7,341 nucleotides of DNA, taken from the NCBI GenBank assembly GCA_029931885.1, contig JAOZRJ010000014.1, positions 6,626 through 13,966 on the forward strand, in the 5' to 3' direction. Origin of the DNA: Candidatus Omnitrophota bacterium. GTDB lineage: Bacteria > Omnitrophota > Koll11 > Zapsychrales > Aceulaceae. The first letter of the stretch is position 1, and each line of letters opens with the position of its first letter. The position numbers and the translations under genes were made by a program. The notes beneath the pieces are model-generated. The model worked only from the letters and a program-made list of their open reading frames with translations. It was not told where the DNA came from and searched no databases. Positions 1-7,340 of the stretch are shown here, in pieces.

Positions 1-2
1 AG

Positions 3-851
3 AGAGATGAAGATTTTTCTAAATCGCAGTCGGCTAGCTTAGGACAGGCTGGGATCAACTGGCATTGTAACGATGCGTTTATTATTGAAAGAAGAGATGG
101 TGCGATTAAAAGAAAAGAAGAATGGGCCAAGTATTCCATAGTTTTACGTGATCCGCACACACGACGATTTATTACAGAAATAAAACGTGTTAGCGAGGAT
201 GAGTTTACTCTCCGAGGATTTAATTTGGCTCCAAAAACACCCGTTGTTATAAAAACAGATTATATTAACATCAGTACGCTCGTGCATTATTTCCGTCAAT
301 TCGCATCACCAAAACTGGTGTCATATTTTAGCCCGACAGATGAATCTTATGGTGGCAGTCAACGAATTGCGAAGTATGAATTGGTTGGAGAAGGAAAAAT
401 CGTTCGTAAAGGATATAAAGGGTCGTCGGCTATAATGTATAAGATGTTAACAGAAATTGTTTCTTTAAGCGGATTTGGGGTGGAAATTCCAGATAGCTTT
501 ATTGTTTGCTGGAAATCATGGACATTGGCACCTCCGTTAGGAATTGGGATAAATTTGTCCGAGTTTTTGATAGTAACCTCTGTGAAGGATATTCCTTCTC
601 ATATTTCTTCTCCATTGTTACCTCTTTTTATTTTACCTAACAAGAAAGCGCTTTCTTCTTCAAAAGATATTGATATTCAGGAAGTAAATGATTGGCCAAA
701 TATTAGAGATGATTTTGATACATTCCGAAGGAAACTTTTAGCTATTGATCCAGTGCAAGCAGCCTTGGGCGGCCATAAGCCGCTTAATGTTTCTTTAGAA
801 AAAATGGAGTTTTTAAGTGAGTTAAAAGAACAACCAGAGCAAAGGAAATTA
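3..851 (+). other. N-terminal part of the visible protein, unrecognised (residues 1-283)
   Basis: I cannot assign this segment to a family. Residues 1-125 are mixed alpha/beta and charged. Residues 129-208 have a layout like a weak kinase N-lobe: a Gly-rich turn (GEGKIVRKG, 129-137), a helix, then GFGVEIPDSFIV, followed by a hydrophobic strand (FLIVTSVKDIP, about 190-200). That order echoes the next domain, where a helix is followed by LLGILTTESHLV and the hinge-like VMPFLEG. It may be a degenerate duplicate or an accessory lobe of the kinase-like domain, but this rests on pattern only. Residues 200-283 are Ser/Pro- and charge-rich and probably connect to the kinase-like domain. No catalytic signature is seen. 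Confidence 0.4.
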
Positions 852-3800
852 ACTGACCATGTAGGTAAATATTGGGATTCAGCATCACAGAAGAATTTTG
901 TTTTTAAATGGCGTCATCCAAATCATATTGTAGCTCACATAATTGGAGAACGCATATTTAGGCTTTTAGGAATTCTGACAACTGAGAGCCATTTGGTTAA
1001 TGGAGAAGATAATAAGGGGCAAGTTATTGTTATGCCATTTCTAGAAGGGTGTGAAAACTTAGATAAACTTTATTATTCTTTAGATGATGGCCGAACATTT
1101 GATTTTGTAAGAAAAATTGCATTGCTAGATATGATAATTGATAATTGGGATAGAAGGTTTGATCATGTGCTTGTTGAAAAGGAATCCGGGGAATTTATTT
1201 TTATAGATACTGATATAAGTTTTGGTATTTGTCAGGATTTTGCATTGCAGTCGCATCAACACAGAGTTTTTGCCGGATGGGAAAAGCAGTTTAACAGTGG
1301 AGTTTTTTATGCTCGCAAACATTTTAAGCCGACTAAAGATGATTTGATGTGGATGGCAGCGCGATTCACACTTATTAGCGATGACCAATTAAAGGCGATT
1401 GTGAAATTTGTGACTGAAGTAGTTAAGGGGCACTCTTTTAATGAAAAGTCTATTGTTCGAAGATTGCTGCAAGCAAAGCATGAGGCCATTGGGCTATGTT
1501 CAAGTTCTGTAAATATATCAGAAAAAGAAAATAATGAGTCTGGTTCTAGAAAGAAAAGTTTTTCAGAAAAGATGATGGATATGGTTAAAGAAAATAAAAA
1601 GAAATTTTTTAAGGATGTAAAAAGTGATCAGATAGAGACCACAAACAAAACTTCTTGGATATCTATTAATTTAAAGAAAGAATTAAGGGATTTGATTCGA
1701 CATTCTAAGTCTAAAAGATTTACAATTGATGAATTATCGACAGAGAGAAAAGAAGCAGTTGAAGCCAGGTTGAGCATGGACTATTTCCGTATTTTTCATC
1801 GTTATTCTAATACTTTTGATTTTGATGTTGATGTAAAACGTCAACTGTTGAAGCGTTATTGCTCGGATACTGTCTTTTTAAGAAGTAGCGGTGAAATAAA
1901 AAGCTTTAAAGAAGCAAGGCTTTTAATTAAAGGGTGGTATATAAGATTTACTTTAAGGGAAACAGTTAATATTATACGTAAGGCTATAGAGGCTTGTAAA
2001 ATCGGAGAGGGAATAAGCAGGAAGGGAGCTGTTTTTAGCATTATTCAAGTAGAAGGAAGAGACAGGATAAGAATAGCAGCTATGCCGTTTGATAGATATA
2101 TGGCGGTTAAAATGAATGAAGCTAATATGATTGATTATGAAAGACAACTTTATGATCTGATAAATGACATGGGAGAAATGGGTTATTTTCGCGCTAGAAT
2201 TTGGGAAGGACATATTTGGATAGATTGTTCAGAATCAGCTGTTAAATTGCTTAGTTCTGAGATAAAGAATGGCGAGCATAAAATAAATATAGCTAGCCAT
2301 AAGTTTTTGTCTTTAGAGAGAATGATTCATGATGAGATTATTGAGATAACTAGGCTGATGATCAAAGGTGGCTTTGACTCTGATTTACTACTTATTGAGG
2401 CTGGAGGAATAAAACATATTTTTAAAGTTTTTGGATATTCGTTATCTGCAGGCACAACATTAAAAGATTTCTCACATTTTCCGATGTTAAGAAACCTTAA
2501 TGAGGTATATAGTCGCTCAGGTAAAGCTCTTGATAGTAAAAGTGCTGTTTTTAAAGAAGCAAAAAAGAGAATAGTAGAATACTTTGGCAGATTTGGGAAA
2601 ATATTGCTTCAAAAGGTTGAAAGTTTACCTATTAAGATTGTTTCTTCGGCAATGATGGATGATGTATCTACTGTTTTTTACGATAAGAAGAATAGGGGGC
2701 TAAGAGGTATTATTGAGAGCAATATGATGATTCTTCCTTTATTTTCGTCTTTGGCTTTTATGGACTGTGGCTTAAAGGTGGTTATTAGGGAAAGAACAAA
2801 TGAGTTTGAAGATGCGAGATCTGTTAGTGAAACTGCTTCTATCATCTTAAAGGTTTTAATTTTTATGAAAGCATATAGGAATGAACCTGAGCTCTGGAAA
2901 GCAATATGCAAATGGTCGCAGAGACAAAAGGAAGACTTTCATGCCGCTAAGTATGCTGATTTTATTGATCATTTTAAAGAGATAGTTGAGCAGAAAGAAT
3001 ATGAATTTTTAATTACAGAGGAAGGGATCGAGGAAGTTCTTGGCTTTATTAGAAGGTTCTATCCTGAGCCCTTTTATGGAGAAATTAAATTAATCTTAGA
3101 GGATAAGCAATTTATAAAAGGATTTTTTGATAGAGCAATAAGTTTAATTCTTGCTTCAGAGAGATTAAGCTCTAGTTCTTTGCTAGGGCTGTCTTCTCCA
3201 ATATCTTGGAAAGAATCCATATTAAGAAATAACATTAAAAGAGAAAAGAAATTTTCTCAATATGCCTGTAAGAGTAGTGAGGCTATTAGAAAATATTCTG
3301 AAAAAGAGGTTGCTCGTGGGGGCAATGATATTCGTTCGGCGTTTGTCCATGATATCCATAGAGTGTTACATTCTTTACCATATACAAGATATATAGATAA
3401 AACACAGGTGTTTTTTCAATTTAAAAATGATCATATTACACATCGAGTTTTGCACGTGCAATTAGTTGCAAGTGTATCTAGAACAATTGCACGTGCCTTA
3501 AGATTAAATGAAGATTTGTGTGAGGCGATTTCCTTGGGCCATGATTTAGGGCATGTTCCTTTTGGGCATGAAGGCGAAGATTTTTTAAGCGCTTTATGCG
3601 CGGAAAATAATATTGGGTGGCTTTGTCACAATGCCCAAAGTGCAAGACTACTTATGGAAATAGAGAAAGCAGGAAAAGGAATAAATCTTACGCTGCAGGT
3701 TCTTGATGGAATTTTATGCCATAATGGCGAAATAATACAAAGAAGATATGAAGTGGACAGCAAAAAGACATGGGAACGATTTAACAAGGAATATAAGAGG

Positions 3801-6800
3801 TGTTTTTTAGAGAAAGGTTATGATAAAAAGATTAAAGCGATGACGCTTGAAGGGTGTGTTATGAGAATTTCTGATGTAATCGCCTATATAGGAAGGGATA
3901 TAGAGGATGCCATAATCTTAGGATTAATTACAAGAGAGGATCTTCCAGAAGAAATTACAAATGTTTTGGGCAATACGAATAGAGACATAATGAACACTTT
4001 GATTATGAATTTAATAGAAAATAGTTACGGAAAGCCTTATCTTGAATTTAGTGAAGACGTCTTTGTGGCTTTAAGAGATTTATTAAAATATAATTTAAAG
4101 TTTATTTACTTGCATCCTAGCCTTAGAAGTAAAGGACAGATGGATGTAATTAAAAAAGCTTTTAAGAAGCTTTTTGATAAATATTGTAAGGATTTAGAAA
4201 ATAAAGATGAAGAAAGTGATATTTATAAATATTTTTTAGCGGACAAGAATGGCGAGTATCGTGAAAATAATAATTACAAAAGAATAGTAGTTGATTTTAT
4301 AGCTGGAATGACAGATAGCTTCTTTCGTGATCAATGCCGAAAGAATAAATTATCATTGCCAAAACGTTTTGAATATTATTCACCATCGAGAAAGCAAAAG
4401 AAAAAGCAAAGAACAGTTGAGAAAGAAAATTTTGTTGCAACAACCAAGACTGAGTCAAGTCCTGTTGGAAGGAAAGTGCTATCTTCCAAAATAAAGTTCA
4501 ATGTATTTTATCACATCTTGTATTCTGATCTTTTTAGAGGCGGTTATCTGACTCATAAAATTAAGAAAGAAGGATTTATTTTCTTAATTTACTGGCTGGA
4601 TATAAAAGCAAAATTGTTTGGCAAGAAAAATGATGATCCCCGAGGCCCACCGGCTAAAGAGAAAACAGACATTAATCCTGCCAGCTCCTCCCCTCTAAAA
4701 GTAAGAACAGATTCTAATGCAAAACCAAGATTTACACCTGAAGAAGTTATTTATGAAATTTTTACTCCTGAAGACCTTCCAGAAGGATTAAAAATTAGTG
4801 ATTTAACATCAAAAGAATTAAATATGTTATTAGAAAGTCCGTTTTGGGAAGTGCGTGATCCCGCTTTTGATAGGATTAAAGAGATTTGCACGGAAGGATT
4901 ATTATTCGATTTATCAGAAATTTTAGAAATAATGGAAAAAACGCTTATTGAGAAAACAACAGAACTTGAAAAGTTAGCCCCATTTGATCGTTACACAGTT
5001 ACTGGTGAACATGGAAGCTCGAGAATGGCTATATATTGGATTTTACCAGGGCTAGAGGCATACAAGCGTAATCATCGCTTTTTTGAATTAGAACAAGACG
5101 TTGGACGTTTGTTAAGAACTATAATGATGGTTAAAAATTATGAAGCTAAAAGATGCGTAGGTGAAATAAGGTTTCATCCGAAACAAGGCACAAGAGACGC
5201 GTTTAATTATTTGCCGGGAATACTTAAAATAGGAAGATTACCTAGATTCCTTTGGAATGATGGAGTGTTTCGTGCTTTTGCTGAATTTTTAAAAGAAAAT
5301 GATTTAAACGAAGACATAATGTTTATCGGTGGCGCACCACGAGATATGATTTTAGGTCGAAAAATGTCAGATTTTGATATTTGCGTACAGATGTCTCTTA
5401 AGTTTGATCATGTGCGTAATATTTTTGCGCACACAGAAAATATGGCGACAGAAGAAGTTATGGTCTATTGTGAGAAGGTTTTAGCAAAATTAGCAGCAGC
5501 GCTTAGTCATAACAAGCATGCTGTAAGAGTAATAGACGGCCAGGAAGAAAAAGTAGGAATAGTGACTGCCGGAGATATCTTGGGAGGAAATATTTGTTTT
5601 GGGGGCGTAGAAATTCAATATTGCGGACCGCTTAGACGCAGATCAATGCCGAATAAATATAATCCGAGTCAAGCTATTCCTGTTATTCAAAGAAGAGTAA
5701 TTTTTGATAAAGAAACGAATGAGTTCTTTGGAGATTCAACGGCGTCATTATTAAGGATTGGTATGGATAGCGATGGAGTTTTATACAATTATGCCTATGC
5801 AATTAGAGATTTACTTGCTGGTAAAATTACTGTTTGTGGTGATAAGAAATCGATGACCCTAGTTTCATTATTAAGAATTTTACGTATTAAATATGAATTT
5901 GGCTTAGATGTGCCAGAAGATGTTGAGGAGATACTTACGAAAATTATTGAAGATTATAAATCTGATAAAATGGCAATAGTAGGCATATCAATTGCAGCAG
6001 CAAGGCGACAGATTGCTAAAATGTTACGCTTGGTTAAATATGAGGTGCAGGTTGATCGAGAACTTGAGAGAAGAGGGGTGCATGAAATAATGTATCAAGC
6101 GAGAGAGGCTCAAAAACATCGAAAAGAAGCACTTTTAGATGAATCTAACGGGATAGCAAACCTCCCTCCAATATTACAGGGTAATAAAAAATTTGATCAG
6201 GAAGCTCGAGATTTCTTGGTGAAAAAAGAAAATTTCGAAAGAAAAAGAGATTGGGCTTCTAAGGAGTGTGCTGAAGCAATAGCAGTACATATGACATCGT
6301 GGTTTCCGAAAGAAAGGCTTTGTTCAATCAAAGAGCTAGAAAACGTGATTAGCAGGTTGTGCGAGTACAGAAAGACAGATCTGCTTGCACTTTCTCTTTA
6401 TCCCGAGATATGGGCGCCGGCTTATTTTAAAATAGTAACTCGTTTAAAAGTAGAGCCGTCTATCAAAAATAAGATTTTTCGATATTTACGTGCTGTAAAA
6501 ACTAAGAATTTATTGTTATTAGATGATTCAAGAATAGAACATTCCATTGCAACTCTTTTTGCATCTATTGGAAAAACAGAATATTCTAGTTTTACAGAAC
6601 TAGAAAAGAATTTCTTTTTAGATTTACTTTTAAAAGGCCTGCCAGTAGACCAGCATTTTTGGATTCGGATTGCTTTTAAACCTCATCAAGGCACGAATTT
6701 TATGAATAGTTTAATAAAATCAAGAAAAAGGGCTGAATTAGAACTAGGGACTCTTGAGAATAGAGCAAGGCAAAATAATATGAAATTTCAATTTGTTATC

Positions 6801-7340
6801 AACAGTGCTTTAATTCCTCTTGATCAATTGATTCCAGTTCATCAAATTAATCTAAAAAAAGGCTCTAGAGAACAATATCTTTATGAGGCTCGTTTAAGGG
6901 AATTTGAAGTCGGCATGATTATCCCTATTGTTGTAGTGTTTCTAGGAAGAGATAAATTTCTTATTATTGATGGACATTCACGCTGTCTTGTAGCGCATAA
7001 GAAAGGGTTGGCAGCAGTTTCAGCGTTTGTAATCATGGCAGGAGAAAGTCTGCGACAATTCAGTGAGTTTTATTTACTTTTTGGGGAAAGTAAAGGGTTG
7101 AAGAATGTATCAGATATTGAAATTGTTGATAATGTAAAGAAAATTGAGTTAAAAGGCCATAAGGCAAGTGATTCAAGAGGCCCACCGACTAAAGAGAAAA
7201 CAGACGTTAAGCCTACCATTTCTTCTTCTTTAAAAGTAAGAATAAATTCTAATATAAAGCCAAAAGTTATTCAGAATTCTCAAAATTATTATCCTCTTAT
7301 TGGAAAAGATAATAAGTTTGTTCAGAAAAGCATTCTTAAG
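3..7340 (+). CDS. Giant multidomain protein, internal fragment (kinase-like, dGTPase-like HD, CCA/poly(A) nucleotidyltransferase-like, ParB-like)
   Basis: One reading frame starting at base 3 stays open for 2446 codons with no TAA, TAG or TGA, so this is a single gene that enters and leaves the window; bases 1-2 and 7341 are parts of split codons. Four recognisable domains lie in this one frame, in order: kinase-fold (about 284-499), dGTP triphosphohydrolase HD (1084-1445), class II nucleotidyltransferase (1751-2013) and ParB-like (2260-2366). They are joined by helical modules of unknown type and low-complexity linkers. Conserved catalytic motifs are preserved in the same frame from end to end, which argues against pseudogene decay and against several genes fused by sequencing error. 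Many in-frame ATGs exist (first at base 435), but none follows a stop, so none can be taken as the start. No signal peptide or membrane segment is visible, though the true N-terminus is missing. The host is probably bacterial, possibly Omnitrophota. The overall function is unknown. Confidence 0.96.
852..1499 (+). other. Kinase-fold domain, HipA / PI3-PI4-kinase-like (residues 284-499)
   Basis: The order of motifs matches a protein-kinase-like fold of the HipA and phosphatidylinositol-kinase type. FVFKW has a candidate ATP-binding Lys302. A helix follows with Glu316 (IIGERIFRLLGI), the kind of alpha-C helix that ends in an 'LLGI' turn in such kinases. VMPFLEG (344-349) looks like the hinge strand. 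The catalytic-loop-like stretch IIDNWDRRFDHVLV has Asp383 where the DRHxxN aspartate sits, but His388 replaces the usual Asn. FIDTD (Asp402, Asp404) takes the place of the metal-binding DFG/D motif. Residues 405-499 are helical and would form the rest of the C-lobe. Relatives with this fold phosphorylate proteins or lipids, and some transfer AMP; the substrate here cannot be told. The active-site residues look largely kept, so it may be active, although the Asn-to-His change leaves doubt. Family placement is by motif only. Confidence 0.68.
1500..1655 (+). other. Charged interdomain linker (residues 500-551)
   Basis: The composition is dominated by Lys, Glu, Ser and Asn with few hydrophobic residues, including a Lys-rich run near NKKKFFKD. 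This fits a flexible connector between the kinase-fold C-lobe and the next module. It does not resemble the repeated Pro/Lys/Ser linker unit seen at 4635 and 7170. Confidence 0.6.
1656..3251 (+). other. Large unrecognised segment (residues 552-1083)
   Basis: About 530 residues that I cannot place in any family. They look globular: regular alternation of hydrophobic and charged residues, several likely amphipathic helices (for example around 620-660 and 940-1060) and some strand-like parts (RIRIAAMPF, HIWIDCSES, KVVIRERTN). There is no obvious nucleotide-binding loop, metal-binding His/Asp cluster, transmembrane helix or repeat. Arginine is coded almost only by AGA/AGG here (about 30 AGR against 3 CGN between roughly 1900 and 3300), unlike the first 1.5 kb. 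It could be one or two domains with a structural or partner-binding job, or an unknown enzyme. The boundary with the HD domain is set by the start of the dGTPase-family N-terminal motif at residue 1084. Confidence 0.5.
3252..4337 (+). other. dGTP triphosphohydrolase-like HD domain (residues 1084-1445)
   Basis: This is the clearest domain in the window. The family N-terminal pattern is present (YACKSSEAIRK, then R-x-FVHDIHRVLHSLPYTR and DKTQVF at 1132-1137), followed by NDHITHRVLHVQLVASVSRT. The metal ligands of the HD superfamily are all there: His1151, His1180-Asp1181 in GHDLGHVPFGHEGE, and Asp1291 in RISDVIAYIGRDIEDA. Further dGTPase-family signatures are HNAQSAR (His1209, Gln1212), GILCHNGE (1237-1244) and, near the end, DFIAGMTDSF (1431-1440). 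Known relatives (bacterial Dgt, SAMHD1) cut dNTPs into deoxynucleoside and triphosphate; some bacterial members lower dNTP pools and block phage. Its length of about 360 residues fits a compact dNTPase. Being buried inside a giant chain is unusual, since the family is normally free-standing and oligomeric. Nucleotide preference cannot be read from the sequence. Confidence 0.9.
3452..3496. repeat. 12-base perfect inverted repeat inside the HD-domain coding region
   Basis: GCACGTGCAATT at 3452-3463 is the exact reverse complement of AATTGCACGTGC at 3485-3496, with a 21-base loop. Each arm also contains the self-complementary GCACGTGC. It overlaps the codons around metal ligand His1151. It could fold in the mRNA, but it may be chance within coding constraint. 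Confidence 0.6.
4338..4634 (+). other. Basic/Ser-rich linker after the HD domain (residues 1446-1544)
   Basis: A basic stretch (RKQKKKQR, about 1464-1471) is followed by Ser/Thr-rich sequence (TKTESSPVGR) and then a short more ordered part with aromatic residues (1500-1540). A nine-residue hydrophobic run (GFIFLIYWL) is too short and too close to charged residues to be a membrane helix. I see no domain here; it reads as connector. Confidence 0.5.
4635..4730 (+). repeat. Linker repeat unit, copy 1 (residues 1545-1576)
   Basis: A 32-codon Pro/Lys/Ser-rich unit beginning DPRGPPAKEKTD and continuing through SSSPLKVR to NAKPR. It recurs in the same frame at 7170-7265. By hand alignment without gaps, 77 of 96 bases and 21 of 32 residues are identical. 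It marks the border between the HD-containing half and the nucleotidyltransferase-containing cassette, and it is probably disordered. Confidence 0.85.
4731..5252 (+). other. Helical module before the nucleotidyltransferase (residues 1577-1750)
   Basis: Mostly helical, family unknown. It opens with FTPEEVIYEIFTPEDLPEG and continues with acidic amphipathic helices (about 1590-1665). It carries the motif RFHPKQGT (1723-1730), which is echoed by AFKPHQGT at 2224-2231, 501 residues later. It runs directly into the nucleotidyltransferase head, so it may be an N-terminal extension of that enzyme rather than a separate domain. Confidence 0.45.
5253..6041 (+). other. Class II nucleotidyltransferase, CCA-adding / poly(A) polymerase-like (residues 1751-2013)
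   Basis: The signature of the family is plain: MFIGGAPRDMILGRKMSDFDIC has the GG (1776-1777), the (x)RD-x-(I/L)LGR element (Arg1780-Asp1781, Gly1785-Arg1786) and the two catalytic carboxylates Asp1790 and Asp1792. A plausible third carboxylate is Glu1870 in GVEIQYCGPLRRR. Downstream, AIRDLLAGKI (1934-1942) and SLLRILRIKYEFG (1955-1967) match the helical neck region in which an AGK/R-I element and an LRxLR element follow the head in this family. Known members add CCA to tRNA 3' ends or poly(A) to RNA. The spacing between Asp1792 and Glu1870 (78 residues) is longer than I expect for CCA enzymes, pointing to an insertion, and Pro replaces the usual Val in xVRD. It may be active, but the RNA substrate is unknown and a housekeeping CCA role is unlikely inside such a chain. 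Confidence 0.85.
6042..6779 (+). other. Helical module between the nucleotidyltransferase and the ParB-like domain (residues 2014-2259)
   Basis: Largely helical and highly charged in its first half (for example EREL-, REAQKHRKEAL-rich stretches up to about 2110), with a more compact second half. It could hold the body and tail helices that follow the head in CCA-adding enzymes, but I see no specific match. AFKPHQGTNFM (2224-2234) near its end resembles the RFHPKQGT motif before the nucleotidyltransferase. No catalytic motif was recognised. Confidence 0.4.
6780..7100 (+). other. ParB/sulfiredoxin-like domain (residues 2260-2366)
   Basis: The domain starts with a strand and IPLDQLIPVHQ (2271-2281), the typical opening of ParB-N-like domains. 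It continues with a helix and IIPIVVVFLGRDKFLIIDGHSR, then CLVAHKKGLAAVSAFVI. The core DGHSR (Asp2323 to Arg2327) followed by a helix and a final strand matches the 'DGHhRlxAxxxxG' pattern of the ParB/Srx superfamily. Members include chromosome-partition CTPases, nucleases and ATP-using enzymes such as sulfiredoxin and serine kinases, so the fold alone does not fix the activity. No DNA-binding helix-turn-helix of a full ParB follows; instead the chain passes into the linker repeat. It is short, about 90-105 residues, which fits the single ParB-N-like fold. Confidence 0.75.
7170..7265 (+). repeat. Linker repeat unit, copy 2 (residues 2390-2421)
   Basis: This is the second copy of the unit at 4635-4730, in frame and exactly 845 codons downstream. 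It begins DSRGPPTKEKTD and runs through SSSLKVR to NIKPK. The best conserved DNA is the first half, including a 17-base identical run over the KEKTD codons. Differences are scattered substitutions with no gap. It closes the nucleotidyltransferase/ParB-like cassette, and the chain continues past the window (residues 2422-2446, Asn/Gln/Lys-rich). Confidence 0.85.

Noticed and set aside
435..437. First in-frame ATG as the gene start
   Set aside because: The frame is open upstream to the window edge, there is no clear ribosome binding site, and protein-like sequence precedes it.
1125..1388. Short open frame on the opposite strand (about 87 codons)
   Set aside because: It reads antisense through the kinase catalytic-loop codons, has no recognisable product, and is a shadow of the main frame.
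1856..2911. Other short antisense open frames between 1307 and 2911
   Set aside because: They overlap the long frame, encode hydrophobic or low-information peptides and lack any family signature; AT-rich antisense of AGA/TTT-rich coding DNA produces such frames.
4153..4175. Hairpin AAAAAGCTT / AAGCTTTTT with a T-tract, like a rho-independent terminator
   Set aside because: The stem is AT-rich, the T run is part of the stem rather than following it, and it encodes the repeated Lys-Lys-Ala-Phe-Lys-Lys-Leu-Phe pattern inside the HD domain with the frame open beyond it.
4572..4598. Hydrophobic run GFIFLIYWL as a transmembrane helix
   Set aside because: Only nine residues long, flanked by Lys/Glu and Asp/Lys; too short to span a membrane.
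6780..7100. Chromosome-partition protein ParB
   Set aside because: Only the N-terminal ParB/Srx fold is present; no helix-turn-helix and no ParA partner are seen.
3..7340. Several separate genes in an operon, one per domain
   Set aside because: No stop codon separates the domains and linkers in the same frame join them, so separate genes would require multiple sequence errors.
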